In this document: positions 1 to 7,844 of the stretch, piece by piece
Layout: the number at the start of each line of letters is the position of its first letter
Position numbering within the stretch: the stretch's first letter is position 1
Assembly: GCF_001544315.1 (NCBI RefSeq)
Contig: NZ_BCQG01000012.1
Coordinates: 1 to 64,000 of the forward strand
Direction of reading: 5' to 3'
From: Geobacillus jurassicus NBRC 107829
Lineage (GTDB): Bacteria; Bacillota; Bacilli; Bacillales; Anoxybacillaceae
DNA length: 64,000 bases
Made by a program: the position numbers and the translations under genes
Notes under the pieces: model-generated
Told to the model about the DNA's origin: nothing
What the model saw: only the letters and a program-made list of their open reading frames with translations
The model's database searches: none

Positions 1-37
1 CACCGTTGAAACGGCCGTCGACCGTTGACGGCGGATA

Positions 38-46
38 TGGTACAAT
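38..46 (+). promoter_or_regulatory. Possible extended -10 promoter upstream of cmk
   Basis: TGGTACAAT is an extended -10 (TGn plus TACAAT). No good -35 lies 16-18 bases upstream. The TTGACG at 25-30 is too close to serve. An intrinsic terminator-like hairpin follows at 59-81, between this site and cmk. Confidence 0.35.
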
Positions 47-58
47 GAACATGGGAAC

Positions 59-81
59 ATGCAGGGTTTTCCTGCATTTTT
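59..81 (+). terminator. Terminator-like hairpin in front of cmk
   Basis: A perfect 7-bp stem ATGCAGG/CCTGCAT with a short loop is followed by five T. It either ends an upstream transcript entering the window or attenuates transcription from the -10 at 41-46. It lies 46 bases before the cmk start. Confidence 0.65.
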
Positions 82-126
82 CTTTGTGCACTCATCAAGC
101 GATTTTAGGCAAAGCAGGAGGAAGTC

Positions 127-801
127 ATGAAACGACGAATAAGCATCGCGATCGACGGACCTGCAGCGGCGGGGAAAAGCACGGTCGCCAAACAGATCGC
201 CAAACGGCTTTCTTACGTATACATCGATACCGGCGCCATGTACCGCGCGCTGACGTACCGGGCGCTTGCATGCGGCGTTGACATCCATGATGAGCAAGCG
301 CTCTTGTTGTTGCTTCGCGATACATCGATTGAGCTCAAGCCGTCGCCGCACGGACAAATTGTCCTCGTCAATGGCGAAGACGTCACCGACATCATCCGCA
401 ACGAGGCGGTGACGAATGCCGTGTCGTTTGTCGCGAAGCATCCGCTTGTGCGCGAGGAGATGGTCGCCCGTCAGCGCGCCTTGGCCGAAGGAGGCGGTGT
501 CGTCATGGACGGGCGTGATATCGGAACGCATGTGTTGCCAAACGCAGAAGTAAAAATTTTCCTGAAGGCTTCGGTCGATGAGCGGGCGCGGCGCCGGCAT
601 GAGGAAAATCTTGCCCGCGGCTTTCCGTCCGATCTTGAAAAGCTGAAAGAAGAGATCGCCCGCCGCGACCGGCTTGACTCCGAACGGGAGACAGCGCCGC
701 TTCGCAAGGCGCCGGATGCAGTGGAAATCGATACGACGTCGCTGTCGGTCGAAGAGGTGGCGGAGCGGATTATGGAAATTGTCAACGAAAGGATTGGATG
801 A
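127..801 (+). CDS. cmk: Cytidylate kinase
   Basis: This gene phosphorylates CMP and dCMP with ATP to the diphosphates, in cytoplasmic pyrimidine salvage. The 224 residues match the usual bacterial Cmk length. The N-terminus carries a P-loop GPAAAGKST (residues 11-19), and the family motif DGRDIGTHV follows near residue 130. An Arg-rich stretch (ERARRR) lies in the lid region. The ATG has an AGGAGG Shine-Dalgarno seven bases upstream. Its stop overlaps the plsC start (ATGA), so the two are translationally coupled. The cmk-plsC-rpsA order is common in Bacilli. Confidence 0.97.
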   Translation: MKRRISIAIDGPAAAGKSTVAKQIAKRLSYVYIDTGAMYRALTYRALACGVDIHDEQALLLLLRDTSIELKPSPHGQIVLVNGEDVTDIIRNEAVTNAVSFVAKHPLVREEMVARQRALAEGGGVVMDGRDIGTHVLPNAEVKIFLKASVDERARRRHEENLARGFPSDLEKLKEEIARRDRLDSERETAPLRKAPDAVEIDTTSLSVEEVAERIMEIVNERIG

Positions 802-1391
802 CGGTGGATTTTTATTCATTCGCCAAGGGAATCGTCAAGGGAGTGCTTACTCCTTTGTACCGCATTCAAACAATCGGGGTTGAACAATTTCCGAAGGAAG
901 GCGGCGTGCTTCTTTGCGCCAACCATATCAGCAACTTAGATCCGCCGATCATCGGCATTACGGCGCCGCGGCCGATTCGGTTTATGGCGAAGGAAGAGCT
1001 GTTCCGCGCCCCGGTCGTGAAAACGCTCGTAAAGAACTTGCACGCCTTTCCGGTCAAGCGCGGCATGAACGACCGCCAGGCGCTGCGCACCGGGCTTGAG
1101 GTGCTGAAGCAAGGCGAAGTGCTCGGCATTTTTCCGGAAGGGACGCGCAGCAAAGACGGTCGGCTGAAAAAGGCGCTGCCCGGTGTTGGTTTTTTTGCTT
1201 TGCGCACCGAAGCCGCCGTCGTCCCGTGCGCAATTGTCGGCCCGTACCGGCCGTTTGTGCCGCTTAAGGTCGTGTACGGAGCGCCGATCGATATGGCGCC
1301 GTTGCGCGCGCGGAAGGCGAGCCCGGAAGAAGCGGCCGATTACATTATGGAACATATTCGCCGGTTGCTGGAAGAGCATCAGCGAGCGTGA
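798..1391 (+). CDS. plsC: 1-acyl-sn-glycerol-3-phosphate acyltransferase (PlsC family)
   Basis: The product acylates lysophosphatidic acid to phosphatidic acid at the membrane, the second acyl transfer of phospholipid synthesis. The 197 residues include the acyltransferase motif I NHISNLD (residues 42-48, HxxxxD) and motif [13 protein letters not shown] near residue 113. A hydrophobic/amphipathic N-terminus fits membrane association. The start overlaps the cmk stop by four bases. Whether this paralogue or another is the main PlsC of the cell cannot be told from the window. Confidence 0.93.
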   Translation: MTVDFYSFAKGIVKGVLTPLYRIQTIGVEQFPKEGGVLLCANHISNLDPPIIGITAPRPIRFMAKEELFRAPVVKTLVKNLHAFPVKRGMNDRQALRTGLEVLKQGEVLGIFPEGTRSKDGRLKKALPGVGFFALRTEAAVVPCAIVGPYRPFVPLKVVYGAPIDMAPLRARKASPEEAADYIMEHIRRLLEEHQRA

Positions 1392-1465
1392 ATGGAACAT
1401 GCTGTTCGAGACATCCCTTTCGCCGCCTCAATGAGCATTATAGTACATGTTGATTGAGAAAATAT

Positions 1466-1473
1466 GGTATACT
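1466..1473 (+). promoter_or_regulatory. Extended -10 promoter and GC-rich leader of the S1-like gene
   Basis: TGGTATACT is a strong extended -10 with a weak -35. The leader of about 90 bases downstream holds a hairpin GCCTCG-gcg-CGAGGC and an inverted repeat TGACA-gt-TGTCA (about 1539-1550) just before the Shine-Dalgarno of the S1-like gene. Confidence 0.5.
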
Positions 1474-1570
1474 AACTAGAAAAGCGTCCTTATTTTGCCG
1501 ACAGCCGGCCGCGGCCTCGGCGCGAGGCGCGCTTTTGACAGTTGTCAGTCGATGAAGGAGGGTTTTTGCG

Positions 1571-2734
1571 ATGACAGAAGAGATGAATGTGCAAGTCAAT
1601 GTGTATGAAGTGGGCGACATCGTCCGCGGCAAAGTGGTGAAGCTTGAGGACAAGCAAGTGCTTGTCGAGGTGGAAAACAGCAAGCAAAGCGGCATCATTC
1701 CGATCAGCGAGCTGTCGAACTTGCATATTGAAAAGCCGAGCGATGCCGTCGCTGTCGGCGATGAAGTGACGGCCAAAGTAAAAAAAGTGGAAGAAGGAAA
1801 AGACGGGGAAGAAGGGTTGCTCATTTTATCGAAAAAAGCGGTGGACGCCGAGCGGGCATGGGAAGACCTTGAGCGCAAATTTGAAAGCGGAGAAACGTTC
1901 GAAACGGTCATTAAAGACATCGTCAAAGGCGGGCTTGTCGCCGATGTCGGCGTGCGCGGCTTCATCCCGGCGTCGCTTGTCGAGCCGCACTACGTCGAAG
2001 ATTTTTCTGATTATAAAGGAAAAACGCTCGCCGTAAAAGTCGTTGAGCTCGACCGCGAGAAAAACCGAGTCATTTTGTCGCACCGCGCGGTCGTTGAGGA
2101 AGAGCAAGCCCGGCAGCAAAAAGAGCTGCTCTCGCGCCTTGAACCGGGGCAAGTGTTGGATGGCGTCGTCCGCCGCATTGCCGATTTCGGCGTCTTTGTC
2201 GATGTCGGCGGGTTTGACGGGCTCGTACATATTTCCCAGCTTTCCCATACGCGCGTCGCTCATCCGTCGGAAGTGGTGAAAGAAGGCGATGCGGTAAAAG
2301 TGAAAGTGTTGGCCGTCGATCCGGAGAACGGCCGTCTGTCGCTGTCGATCAAAGAAGCTCTGCCGGGTCCATGGGAAGGTCTCAGTGAAAAAGTGAAACC
2401 GGGCGATGTCGTCACTGGCACGGTGAAACGGCTCGCTTCGTTCGGCGCGTTTGTCGAAGTTTTCCCGGGCGTGGAAGGGTTGGTTCACGTATCGCAAATC
2501 GCCAACCGCCGCATCGGCTCGCCGCATGAAGTGCTGAAAGAAGGCGATGAAGTGAAGGCGAAAGTGCTTGATGTCAACGAGGCTGAACATCGCCTATCCT
2601 TGAGCATCCGCGCCCTGCTTGAAGAAGAAGCGGCCGCGCCGGTTGAGGACTACAGCCAATACACGAGAACGTCGGAAACGCGCGGCTTCCAGCTTGGCGA
2701 AGTGATCGGCGAGCAGTTGAAAAAGTTGAAGTAA
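1571..2734 (+). CDS. rpsA: 30S ribosomal protein S1 homologue (four S1 domains)
   Basis: This is an RNA-binding protein of the S1/YpfD type. The 387 residues consist of four S1 (OB-fold) repeats, at roughly 15-85, 105-170, 190-260 and 275-345. The last two are the most canonical (repeated GxFVxV-G-GLVHxSQ pattern). Proteobacterial S1 has six repeats; the four-repeat form is normal for Firmicutes, where its tie to the ribosome is looser. The start is an ATG with GAAGGAGGG upstream. A long hairpin terminator follows the stop directly. Confidence 0.93.
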   Translation: MTEEMNVQVNVYEVGDIVRGKVVKLEDKQVLVEVENSKQSGIIPISELSNLHIEKPSDAVAVGDEVTAKVKKVEEGKDGEEGLLILSKKAVDAERAWEDLERKFESGETFETVIKDIVKGGLVADVGVRGFIPASLVEPHYVEDFSDYKGKTLAVKVVELDREKNRVILSHRAVVEEEQARQQKELLSRLEPGQVLDGVVRRIADFGVFVDVGGFDGLVHISQLSHTRVAHPSEVVKEGDAVKVKVLAVDPENGRLSLSIKEALPGPWEGLSEKVKPGDVVTGTVKRLASFGAFVEVFPGVEGLVHVSQIANRRIGSPHEVLKEGDEVKAKVLDVNEAEHRLSLSIRALLEEEAAAPVEDYSQYTRTSETRGFQLGEVIGEQLKKLK

Positions 2735-2747
2735 CGAACTGTTAAGC

Positions 2748-2790
2748 AACCCCATTTTGGTGGCGTTCGCCATTAAAATGGGGTTGTTTG
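2748..2790 (+). terminator. Rho-independent terminator of the S1-like gene
   Basis: AACCCCATTTT (2748-2758) pairs with AAAATGGGGTT (2775-2785), and an inner TGGCG/CGCCA extends it to a nearly continuous 18-bp stem. A T-rich tract GTTTGTT follows. Confidence 0.85.
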
Positions 2791-2837
2791 TTGGTTTCGC
2801 ATTGGTCTGAGGCAGCGATATGGAGCAAATTGAACGC

Positions 2838-2976
2838 TCTCCCGCCTGCGCAAACGCTTAGAGGCAGGAGATTCTTGGGGGATCCTTGCCCAACGGCAGG
2901 CTGTTGACCAAGCCATCCCCGTGCGTCCCACGGTTCCGCTGTTCTCACTTACGCTGATCGCGTTGAAGTGGGGGCT
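2838..2976 (-). mobile_element. Miniature IS200/IS605-type element (palindrome-associated, no transposase)
   Basis: Read on the minus strand, the element opens with AGCCCCCACTTCAACGC. This makes a hairpin (CACTT-ca-ACGC paired with GCGT-AAGTG), the typical subterminal palindrome of the single-strand transposing IS200/IS605 family. It closes with a GC hairpin CTCC-x-GCCT paired with AGGC-x-GGAG (plus-strand 2839-2847 and 2862-2870). Between them are GGGGAT/ATCCCC and CCGTG/CACGG stems of the kind found in TnpB right-end guide RNA scaffolds. There is no ORF for TnpA or TnpB. The left end matches that of the element at 56486-56866. The family call is by recalled pattern, not by search. Confidence 0.6.
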
Positions 2977-2999
2977 TCTCGGTTGTTAGAAATGATAAA

Positions 3000-3028
3000 A
3001 CGTTGGCCGCCGGTCTGGGCGGCCAACG
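3000..3028 (-). terminator. Terminator of ypzI
   Basis: CGTTGGCCGCC (3001-3011) pairs perfectly with GGCGGCCAACG (3018-3028). On the minus strand the stem is followed by TTTTATC. Confidence 0.8.
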
Positions 3029-3030
3029 CG

Positions 3031-3165
3031 TTAAACACCGTTTCGTTCCCGCGCTTCGTCCGGCGTATCAAGTCGGTCCGCTCCTTTGTACGAGAGCGAT
3101 TGGTCGCGGTCCGACTCGACGCGCCGCGACTGTTTCAACTTTTTCTCCTGCCGGTCTTTGCCCAC
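3031..3165 (-). CDS. ypzI: YpzI family small protein
   Basis: This 44-residue ORF starts with GTG and has the Shine-Dalgarno AAAGGAG about nine bases upstream. The protein is very hydrophilic (starts GKDRQEKKLKQSRRVES and ends DTPDEARERNGV) and resembles the short YpzI proteins found at this position in Bacilli, from memory. The function is unknown. It has its own terminator and a candidate sigma-G/F promoter upstream (3200-3229), which suggests expression in the forespore. In B. subtilis this interval also holds fni, which is absent here. Confidence 0.75.
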   Translation of the reverse strand: MGKDRQEKKLKQSRRVESDRDQSLSYKGADRLDTPDEARERNGV

Positions 3166-3199
3166 TGAATTCCGCTCCTTTCTATGTGCGAATCATTTT

Positions 3200-3229
3200 T
3201 ACTATGGCCAAGCGCTCCTTTTTGTATGC
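3200..3229 (-). promoter_or_regulatory. Candidate sigma-G/sigma-F promoter of ypzI
   Basis: On the minus strand GCATA (plus 3225-3229) lies 18 bases before CATAGTA (plus 3200-3206). The sigma-G consensus is GYATR then CATNMTA, so ten of eleven defined positions fit. Confidence 0.45.
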
Positions 3230-3283
3230 ATGAATGAACGCTCATAAAAGATGGCATAATGAACATCATAAGGGGTGGAAACA

Positions 3284-3880
3284 ATGGAAGGGGCCTGTTT
3301 TTATTTCTTTTTTTGGTCATTATGGATTATAGCGACATTTTTGATGAAAAAGAGCGCCGACCGGACGAAGCTGGCCGCATTTGCGCTTTTGATGATCAGT
3401 TCGGCCTCATTGACGGTGAAGGTCGGCCCGTTTCATGCGGCGGCATCCTTTTTTGTCCTTTTTTTCTTCTCTTGTTACGCCGCGGTCAAGCAACGGCCAT
3501 GTGGATGGCTGCGGATGGCGCTGGCATCATCCGGTTTGGCGTTTGCCTACGCCGCTTTTCGCCTGCTTGCCTTGTTTGATCCAGTTTGGATTTGGCTTGA
3601 TGGCCAGTGGATGCTCGCGTGGTGGCTCGCTTTTGTCAGCGTCCTGTTTCATCGCAACGTGTTGGCCCGCCTTCTTTGCCTGGCGCTTGGTGGTTGCCAA
3701 GGGGAAATCGTGTACGCCATGGCCGTTTCCCGCATGGCATCGGATGATGTACTCGGATCGTTTTCGTTTTTGGATGCGATTTCCATCGGCGCATCATCTT
3801 TGCTCGTTTGGGAATCGATCCGCTTCCTCTCGATGCAGTTTGAGGAAAAACGGTCTGTAGGGGGGATGAGGCAGCCGTGA
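3284..3880 (+). CDS. yphA: YphA family membrane protein
   Basis: This is an integral membrane protein of unknown function. It has about 198 residues with roughly five to six hydrophobic segments, starting within the first 20 residues (CFYFFFWSLWIIATFLM). The ATG at 3284 is preferred over a GTG at 3275 because AAGGGGTG is then six to seven bases upstream; with the GTG the ribosome site would overlap the start. The stop overlaps the yphB start (GTGA). Placement between the S1-like gene and yphB matches B. subtilis yphA. Confidence 0.8.
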   Translation: MEGACFYFFFWSLWIIATFLMKKSADRTKLAAFALLMISSASLTVKVGPFHAAASFFVLFFFSCYAAVKQRPCGWLRMALASSGLAFAYAAFRLLALFDPVWIWLDGQWMLAWWLAFVSVLFHRNVLARLLCLALGGCQGEIVYAMAVSRMASDDVLGSFSFLDAISIGASSLLVWESIRFLSMQFEEKRSVGGMRQP

Positions 3881-4779
3881 ATGAATATACGCTTCCCATT
3901 TTATACGGCGTTGCTGCTGGGGTGTTGACGCGGCTCTATTTGCTGCGCACCGATTACCGGCAATACCCAACCTATTTGCACGGCCGGACGATCCATATCG
4001 CGCTTGGGGCCATCGCCGCCGGTTTGGGCACGGTTGCGGTGCCAGCGATTATGGAAAAAGAGTTTGCAGCGATTACGTTTTTGGCCTTGGCGGCTTCGCA
4101 GTTTCGCGATGTGCGCAATATGGAGCGCAATACGTTGAACGAGCTCGACCAGTACGAGCTCGTGCCGCGCGGCAAAACGTATATTGAAGGGATCGCCATC
4201 GTGTTTGAGGGGCGGAACTATTTAGTCATTTTCGTCTCTTTTTTATCGACGCTCTTTTATTTAGTATGGAACATTGGGGCCGCGCTCGTCGCCACCGCCA
4301 TCGGCCTGATCGCGGCGCGGCGGTTTATGAGCGGAAGCCGGTTGAAAGACATTGCCGACGTCCAATATGTCAAGCCGCATTTTGAAGGCGTGGGGCTGTA
4401 TGTGGACAACATCTACATCATGAACATCGGCTTGCCGGCGCGGCGGGAAGAAATTTTGCGCTATGGGATGGGGTTTATTTTAACGCCGAAAAACTTTAAC
4501 GCCCGCACGACGATCGCCAATCTCGGGCAGCGGCAGGCGATTTTGCATGATGTATCGACCGCCCTTGGTATTTACCGCGATTCCGGAACGCCGGCGCTCG
4601 TGCCGCTCGCCAAGCGCGATTTGAACGATGGGCGCGTCGGCATTTTCATTTTGCCGCAAGTCGAGGATGTCGAAAAAGCAAAAGCCGTCATCGAAAACGT
4701 GCCGGTGCTTGAGAGCGCCATCCGCATGCCGAAGAAACGGCGTTGGAAGCGGAAAGGGGGGAGCGGCGATGACGCATGA
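3877..4779 (+). CDS. yphB: YIEGIA family protein (YphB-like)
   Basis: The 300-residue membrane protein carries the family signature TYIEGIAIVFEGRNY near residue 105. Several N-terminal hydrophobic segments are followed by a soluble C-terminal half that ends in a basic tail (MPKKRRWKRKGG). The GTG start overlaps the yphA stop. The gene overlaps by 11 bases a 61-residue partner that NCBI names as a capping complex subunit for YIEGIA. The molecular role is not established to my knowledge. Confidence 0.85.
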   Translation: MNEYTLPILYGVAAGVLTRLYLLRTDYRQYPTYLHGRTIHIALGAIAAGLGTVAVPAIMEKEFAAITFLALAASQFRDVRNMERNTLNELDQYELVPRGKTYIEGIAIVFEGRNYLVIFVSFLSTLFYLVWNIGAALVATAIGLIAARRFMSGSRLKDIADVQYVKPHFEGVGLYVDNIYIMNIGLPARREEILRYGMGFILTPKNFNARTTIANLGQRQAILHDVSTALGIYRDSGTPALVPLAKRDLNDGRVGIFILPQVEDVEKAKAVIENVPVLESAIRMPKKRRWKRKGGSGDDA

Positions 4780-4954
4780 AAAAATGATTTTGGCCGTCAT
4801 TGCGATGGACGGCGGGCGCGTCGCCGGCGGTGCGCCGATCTTTATTTGCCAAACGAAAGAGGAAATGGAGAGAGTCGCTGCCAATTTGGAGGCGATTTTG
4901 GACGGCATCGCCCATGAGCTGGCGGAGGGGCTGCTTGTTATCGTCAAGCATTAA
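4769..4954 (+). CDS. Capping complex subunit for YIEGIA (small protein)
   Basis: The product has 61 residues (starts MTHEKMILAVIAMDGG, ends LLVIVKH). The start chosen is the ATG at 4769, preceded by GAAAGGGGGGAG. Longer upstream extensions read through yphB and are not credible. The mixed alpha/beta pattern, with a hydrophobic strand IFICQT in the middle, and tight coupling to yphB support a complex of the two products. Transcription ends at the hairpin at 5004-5030. Confidence 0.8.
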   Translation: MTHEKMILAVIAMDGGRVAGGAPIFICQTKEEMERVAANLEAILDGIAHELAEGLLVIVKH

Positions 4955-4958
4955 GCGG

Positions 4959-4987
4959 TTGTTGAGCGTTTTGCTTTTTGATAAAAT
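4959..4987 (+). promoter_or_regulatory. Possible promoter ahead of der
   Basis: TTGTTG (4959-4964), a 17-base spacer and TAAAAT (4982-4987) would start RNA near 4994, ten bases before a terminator hairpin. Confidence 0.4.
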
Positions 4988-5003
4988 AAAGCAGCTGTCA
5001 TAT

Positions 5004-5030
5004 GCCCTTTCCGAAAAGGGCGTTTTTTTT
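5004..5030 (+). terminator. Rho-independent terminator between the yphAB operon and der
   Basis: GCCCTTT-ccga-AAAGGGC is followed by eight T (5023-5030). Confidence 0.88.
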
Positions 5031-5074
5031 CAACTAATGAAACGATGCAAAAAATTGGGATAAAGGGTGATAGC

Positions 5075-6385
5075 ATGGCAAATCCAGTTGTGGCCATTGT
5101 CGGCCGTCCGAATGTGGGAAAATCGACGATTTTCAACCGCATTGTCGGGGAACGAATTTCCATCGTCGAAGATGTGCCCGGAGTGACGCGCGACCGCATT
5201 TACAGCCGAGCCGAATGGCTGAACCATTCGTTTTATTTGATCGACACCGGCGGTATTGATATCGGCGACGAGCCGCTGCTTGTGCAAATTCGCCAACAGG
5301 CGGAGATCGCTATCGATGAGGCGGATGTCATCATTTTTATGACGAACGGCCGCGACGGCGTGACGGCGGCCGATGAAGAGGTGGCGAAGCTGCTCCGCCG
5401 ATCGAACAAGCCGGTCGTGCTGGCGGTGAACAAAATCGACAATCCAGAGATGCGCGATTTGATTTACGACTTTTACGCTCTCGGTTTTGGGGAGCCGTAT
5501 CCGATTTCCGGGGCTCATGGGACGGGGCTTGGCGATTTGCTTGATGCTGTCGTCCGCCATTTCCCGAAAGGCGGTGGGCAGGAGTATGAGGAAGACGTCA
5601 TTAAGTTTTGCCTCATTGGCCGGCCGAATGTCGGCAAATCATCGCTCGTCAACGCCATTTTAGGGGAGGAGCGGGTCATCGTCAGCGACATCGCCGGCAC
5701 GACGAGGGATGCGGTTGACACCTCGTTTGTGCGCGAAGGGCAGGAATATGTTATCATTGATACGGCAGGGATGCGCAAACGGGGAAAAATTTACGAAAGC
5801 ACGGAAAAATACAGCGTCTTGCGCGCGTTAAGGGCCATTGAGCGCTCGGACGTTGTGCTTGTCGTGTTAAACGCCGAGGAAGGCATCATCGAACAGGACA
5901 AAAAAATTGCCGGCTATGCGCATGAAGCTGGGCGCGGCGTCATTCTCGTCGTCAATAAGTGGGATGCGATCGAAAAAGACGACAAAACGATGGCCGAATT
6001 TGAGCGGAAGATTCGCGACCATTTCCCATTTTTGGACTATGCGCCGATTTTGTTCGTATCGGCGAAAACGAAGCAGCGGCTGCATAAGCTCTTGCCGCTC
6101 GTCCAGCTTGTGAGCGACAACCATGCGATGCGCGTCCAGACAAATGTGCTCAATGAAGTCATCATGGATGCGGTGGCGATGAATCCGACGCCGACGCATA
6201 ACGGGCGGCGCTTGAAAGTTTATTACATGACGCAAGTCGCCGTCAAACCACCGACGTTTGTCGCGTTTGTCAACGACCCGGAACTGATGCACTTTTCGTA
6301 TGAGCGGTTTTTGGAAAACCGCATCCGCGATGCGTTCGGCTTTGAAGGCACGCCGATTAAAATCATCGCCCGCCCGCGGAAATAA
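5075..6385 (+). CDS. der: Ribosome biogenesis GTPase Der (EngA)
   Basis: Der is an essential cytoplasmic GTPase needed for assembly of the 50S subunit. The 436 residues hold two tandem G domains, each with GRPNVGKS (residues about 9 and 184), and the base-specificity motifs NKID and NKWD. A C-terminal KH-like domain (from about residue 350) follows. The ATG at 5075 (AAAGGGTG upstream) gives the usual family length; an upstream in-frame start adds ten residues with no ribosome site. The stop codon is the first base triplet before the palindromic repeat at 6386. Confidence 0.97.
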   Translation: MANPVVAIVGRPNVGKSTIFNRIVGERISIVEDVPGVTRDRIYSRAEWLNHSFYLIDTGGIDIGDEPLLVQIRQQAEIAIDEADVIIFMTNGRDGVTAADEEVAKLLRRSNKPVVLAVNKIDNPEMRDLIYDFYALGFGEPYPISGAHGTGLGDLLDAVVRHFPKGGGQEYEEDVIKFCLIGRPNVGKSSLVNAILGEERVIVSDIAGTTRDAVDTSFVREGQEYVIIDTAGMRKRGKIYESTEKYSVLRALRAIERSDVVLVVLNAEEGIIEQDKKIAGYAHEAGRGVILVVNKWDAIEKDDKTMAEFERKIRDHFPFLDYAPILFVSAKTKQRLHKLLPLVQLVSDNHAMRVQTNVLNEVIMDAVAMNPTPTHNGRRLKVYYMTQVAVKPPTFVAFVNDPELMHFSYERFLENRIRDAFGFEGTPIKIIARPRK

Positions 6386-6516
6386 GAAAAGCGGAGGCGC
6401 CGAGATTAGCTCTCGAAGCCAAATGTTCTTCCCCCTTAGTGGTGCTTGCGCCTCGAGGGGGGAAGGTTATTTGGCAGAAGAGAGCTAGGCGCCGCAGCTA
6501 GACAAAAGAAAAGCGG
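6383..6516 (+). repeat. Interspersed palindromic repeat, copy 1, starting at the der stop codon
   Basis: The unit runs TAA-GAAAAGCGGAG-...-GCAGCTAGAC. It folds into one long hairpin: GGCGCC (6396-6401) with GGCGCC (6488-6493), TAGCTCT with AGAGCTA, GCCAAAT (6418-6424) with ATTTGGC (6469-6475), and CTTCCCCC with GGGGGAAG. A second head, GAAAAGCGGAG (about 6528-6538), restarts directly after it. A diverged second copy lies at 10424-10547. Similar units with GAAAAGCGGAGG and GAGCTAGACA ends are, from memory, common in Bacillaceae genomes. Confidence 0.75.
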
Positions 6517-6629
6517 AGACCGTCATTTCGTCTAAAGGCGGCCCGCGGCCTGCGGGGAACGGCGAATGGTCGCCGTCCTAGCGATCTATTTTTTCAGTTG
6601 CGACAATCGGATAAAGGAAGTGGAAAACG

Positions 6630-7664
6630 ATGGAGAACATCGCCGTATTGGGGGCTGGAAGCTGGGGGACGGCGCTGGCGCTCGTTCTGGCCGACAACGG
6701 GCACCGCGTCCGGCTTTGGGGCCATCGGGCCGAGCAGATCAACGAAATCAACGAAAAGCGGACGAATGAAAAGTATTTGCCGGGCGTCCGTCTGCCGGAC
6801 GCCATTATCGGCTATGAAGACCTTTGCGCTGCGCTTGACGGTGTTGCGATCGTTGTGCTTGCTGTGCCGACGAAGGCGATCCGCGCGGTGCTTGCGGACG
6901 TGCGCGCCTGCTTGGCGGAGCCAATCACCGTTGTTGCCGTCAGCAAAGGAATCGAGCCGGGGACGCATAAGCGGGTGTCGGAAATGGTCGCCGAGGAAAT
7001 GGGGGAATGGCTCGAGGATGTCGTCGTCCTCTCCGGACCGAGCCATGCCGAGGAGGTCGTGCTTCGCCATCCGACGACGGTGGCTGTGTCATCGCCGAAC
7101 ATGGAAGCCGCGCGCCGCATTCAAGACATCTTTATGAATCATCAATATTTTCGCGTGTATACGAACCAGGATTTAATCGGCGTCGAAGTCGGCGGGGCGC
7201 TGAAAAATATCATCGCCTTGGCGGCTGGCATCAGTGATGGGCTCGGTTACGGGGATAACGCCAAAGCGGCCCTCATCACGCGGGGGCTCGTCGAGATCGC
7301 CCGTCTCGGCTGCGCCCTTGGCGCCAACCCGCTGACGTTCGCCGGTTTGACGGGAGTTGGCGATTTGATCGTTACGTGTACGAGCGTCCATTCTCGCAAC
7401 TGGCGGGCCGGTTACATGCTCGGCCAAGGAAAAAAGCTCGATGACGTGCTCGAAGGCATGGGGATGGTCGTCGAAGGGGTGCGGACGACGAAAGCCGCCT
7501 ATGAGCTGGCGAACAAACTCGGGGTGAAAATGCCGATCACCGAAGCGCTCTATGAAGTGCTGTTTGCGGGGAAAGATCCGAAAGAGGCCGTCGATTCGCT
7601 CATGGCGCGCGGAAAAAAAGAGGAAATGGACGACTTAAAAAACATTTTTGCCGAACAAGAATGA
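6630..7664 (+). CDS. gpsA: Glycerol-3-phosphate dehydrogenase [NAD(P)+]
   Basis: GpsA reduces dihydroxyacetone phosphate to sn-glycerol-3-phosphate, the backbone for phospholipids made with PlsC enzymes. The 344 residues start with a Rossmann motif GAGSWGTA (residues 8-15). The catalytic Lys region [16 protein letters not shown] lies near residue 190, and the substrate-binding RAGYMLGQG segment near 255. The ATG has AAAGGAAG upstream. The gene is followed by a strong terminator at 7761-7800. The 245 bases between der and gpsA are filled by the palindromic repeat. Confidence 0.96.
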   Translation: MENIAVLGAGSWGTALALVLADNGHRVRLWGHRAEQINEINEKRTNEKYLPGVRLPDAIIGYEDLCAALDGVAIVVLAVPTKAIRAVLADVRACLAEPITVVAVSKGIEPGTHKRVSEMVAEEMGEWLEDVVVLSGPSHAEEVVLRHPTTVAVSSPNMEAARRIQDIFMNHQYFRVYTNQDLIGVEVGGALKNIIALAAGISDGLGYGDNAKAALITRGLVEIARLGCALGANPLTFAGLTGVGDLIVTCTSVHSRNWRAGYMLGQGKKLDDVLEGMGMVVEGVRTTKAAYELANKLGVKMPITEALYEVLFAGKDPKEAVDSLMARGKKEEMDDLKNIFAEQE

Positions 7665-7684
7665 CGAAAATAGGCCAATGGCGG

Positions 7685-7713
7685 TACAAGTCGTCTTCGT
7701 TTTGCATACAATA
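7685..7713 (+). promoter_or_regulatory. Candidate mother-cell (sigma-K or sigma-E) promoter downstream of gpsA
   Basis: TACA, a 16-base spacer and CATACAATA (7705-7713) fit sigma-K (AC, then CATAnnnTA). CATACAAT also matches the sigma-E -10. A terminator follows at 7761-7800, so any transcript would be short or need readthrough into yphE. An ATG at 7713 opens an 18-codon ORF with no ribosome site. Confidence 0.35.
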
Positions 7714-7760
7714 TGACGAACCATCATTGGCTTGAGCTTCCGGAAGGGTATGAGGCGATG

Positions 7761-7800
7761 CTGGAGTAAAGAAAGCCCCGCTTTACTTCAGCTTTTTTTT
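7761..7800 (+). terminator. Rho-independent terminator after gpsA
   Basis: CTGGAGTAAAG (7761-7771) pairs with CTTTACTTCAG (7781-7791) and is followed by eight T. Confidence 0.9.
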
Positions 7801-7806
7801 TGTCGA

Positions 7807-7815
7807 TGCTATAAT
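7807..7815 (+). promoter_or_regulatory. Extended -10 promoter of yphE-yphF
   Basis: TGCTATAAT is a consensus extended -10; the -35 is weak and merges with the terminator T-tract. It sits 30 bases before the yphE start. Confidence 0.55.
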
Positions 7816-7844
7816 AGTAGTTGTCGAAAAAAGGAGGAGCGTCC

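Noticed and set aside
6-281. 91-codon ORF over the cmk promoter
   Set aside because: Out of frame with cmk, and it crosses the leader hairpin without a ribosome site.
7713-7769. 18-codon ORF after gpsA (MTNHHWLELPEGYEAMLE)
   Set aside because: No Shine-Dalgarno, and its start overlaps a promoter-like -10. Its last bases form the left arm of the gpsA terminator. Could be a remnant but is not supported.
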